The notes below the pieces were generated by a model that did no database searches, was not told the DNA's origin, and saw nothing but the letters and a program-made list of their open reading frames with translations. The position numbers and the translations under genes were made by a program. Shown here in pieces: positions 63,521 to 64,000 of a stretch of DNA of 64,000 nt (the first letter of the stretch is position 1; each line of letters begins with the position of its first letter). Location of the stretch: assembly GCF_031877795.1 (NCBI RefSeq), contig NC_133935.1:79254303-79318302 (forward strand). The letters are read 5' to 3'. The DNA is from Strix aluco. Lineage: Eukaryota > Chordata > Aves > Strigiformes > Strigidae.

Positions 63521-64000
63521 GCCATGGAAAGTATGCTTAAATAATATCATAGAGCTGGTTTAAACCCATAAAAAGCAAGGAAATTCCAAGCCAAGGCTGG
63601 AAATCCGGACTGACAGTCTCTCTTAACCCCAGGTCTAATAAAGAGGGAGAGCAACGCCAGTATTCTCTCACTTTTCTGGGGTGCAAACCAGATTCATACT
63701 ATCTTAATGCAGCTTTTGTGATTTCATTTCCTTTTGAATCTTCCCCAGCCTAACTCTGCTCTGCTTTTAAAATACATGTTTATGGTTAGTAATTTTACAA
63801 AATGTTAACAAGTTAAGGCCAGATCCCCTGTGCTCAAGTCAGGGAAGATGAGAGCGGCTCCAAGCTTTCCTTCCACTCCCCTAATCTTCAGCTCAAAAAC
63901 TTCCTTCAGTACATTGTTTTTGCATTGCTTAGCATTTGCTTTGGTACACTGCACTGTCATTTCTGCCTTCTTGCCTCCAGCCATGCCCTCAGCCCTTCCA

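Larger units (their letters stand above)
44705..64000 (-). other. SEMA3A: SEMA3A large intron upstream of coding exon 7 (3' part)
   Basis: At least 19.3 kb without any match to the expected preceding exon (the one ending ...RWLN before Asp223). Contains TG/TA repeats, a CR1 fragment, a (TG)28 repeat, long A/T tracts and several repeat-free blocks of conserved-element texture. The gene presumably continues past the window end. Confidence 0.8.

Overview
This is eukaryotic genomic DNA, most likely from a bird. Two 5'-truncated CR1 LINE copies (13887-14320 and 51471-51682) carry the avian-type 3' end, and an LTR of the 'TGTCCTGG...' ERVL-like class lies at 28169-28532. The coding exons match class 3 semaphorin SEMA3A (chicken collapsin-1). 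The LTR class is, from general knowledge, commoner in non-galliform birds, so a neoavian bird is my guess rather than a firm call.

One protein-coding gene is supported: the 3' part of SEMA3A on the minus strand. Eleven coding exons were assembled by hand from 44704 down to the TGA at 9243-9245. All introns are GT-AG, all junctions are in frame, and the exons together encode 549 complete residues. Back-counted from a 772-residue protein this is about residue 224 to 772, so the dimerising cysteine falls at 723 and the first furin site ends at 555, as known for the family. By comparison with the 17 coding exons I recall for human SEMA3A they are coding exons 7-17. The signal peptide and first part of the sema domain (about 223 residues) lie beyond 64000; I found no sign of them in the more than 19 kb of intron after 44704.

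Layout: 1-5380 is 3' flanking DNA with a GC-rich islet (2930-3330), a short hairpin and simple repeats. About 5380-9242 is a probable long AT-rich 3' UTR with several candidate poly(A) signals. 9243-44704 holds the exons and introns, with one CR1, one solo LTR and small tandem duplications. 44705-64000 is the 3' part of a very large upstream intron, with a second CR1, a (TG)28 microsatellite, long homopolymers and some stretches with the texture of conserved noncoding elements.

The encoded part runs from the second half of the sema beta-propeller through the PSI module, the first furin site, the C2-type Ig domain and the basic tail with the dimerising cysteine and the second furin region. The product is a secreted axon-guidance repellent acting through neuropilin-1/plexin-A. 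I found no other gene, RNA gene, CRISPR array or new system; the findings concern transcript structure, repeats and candidate regulatory DNA.
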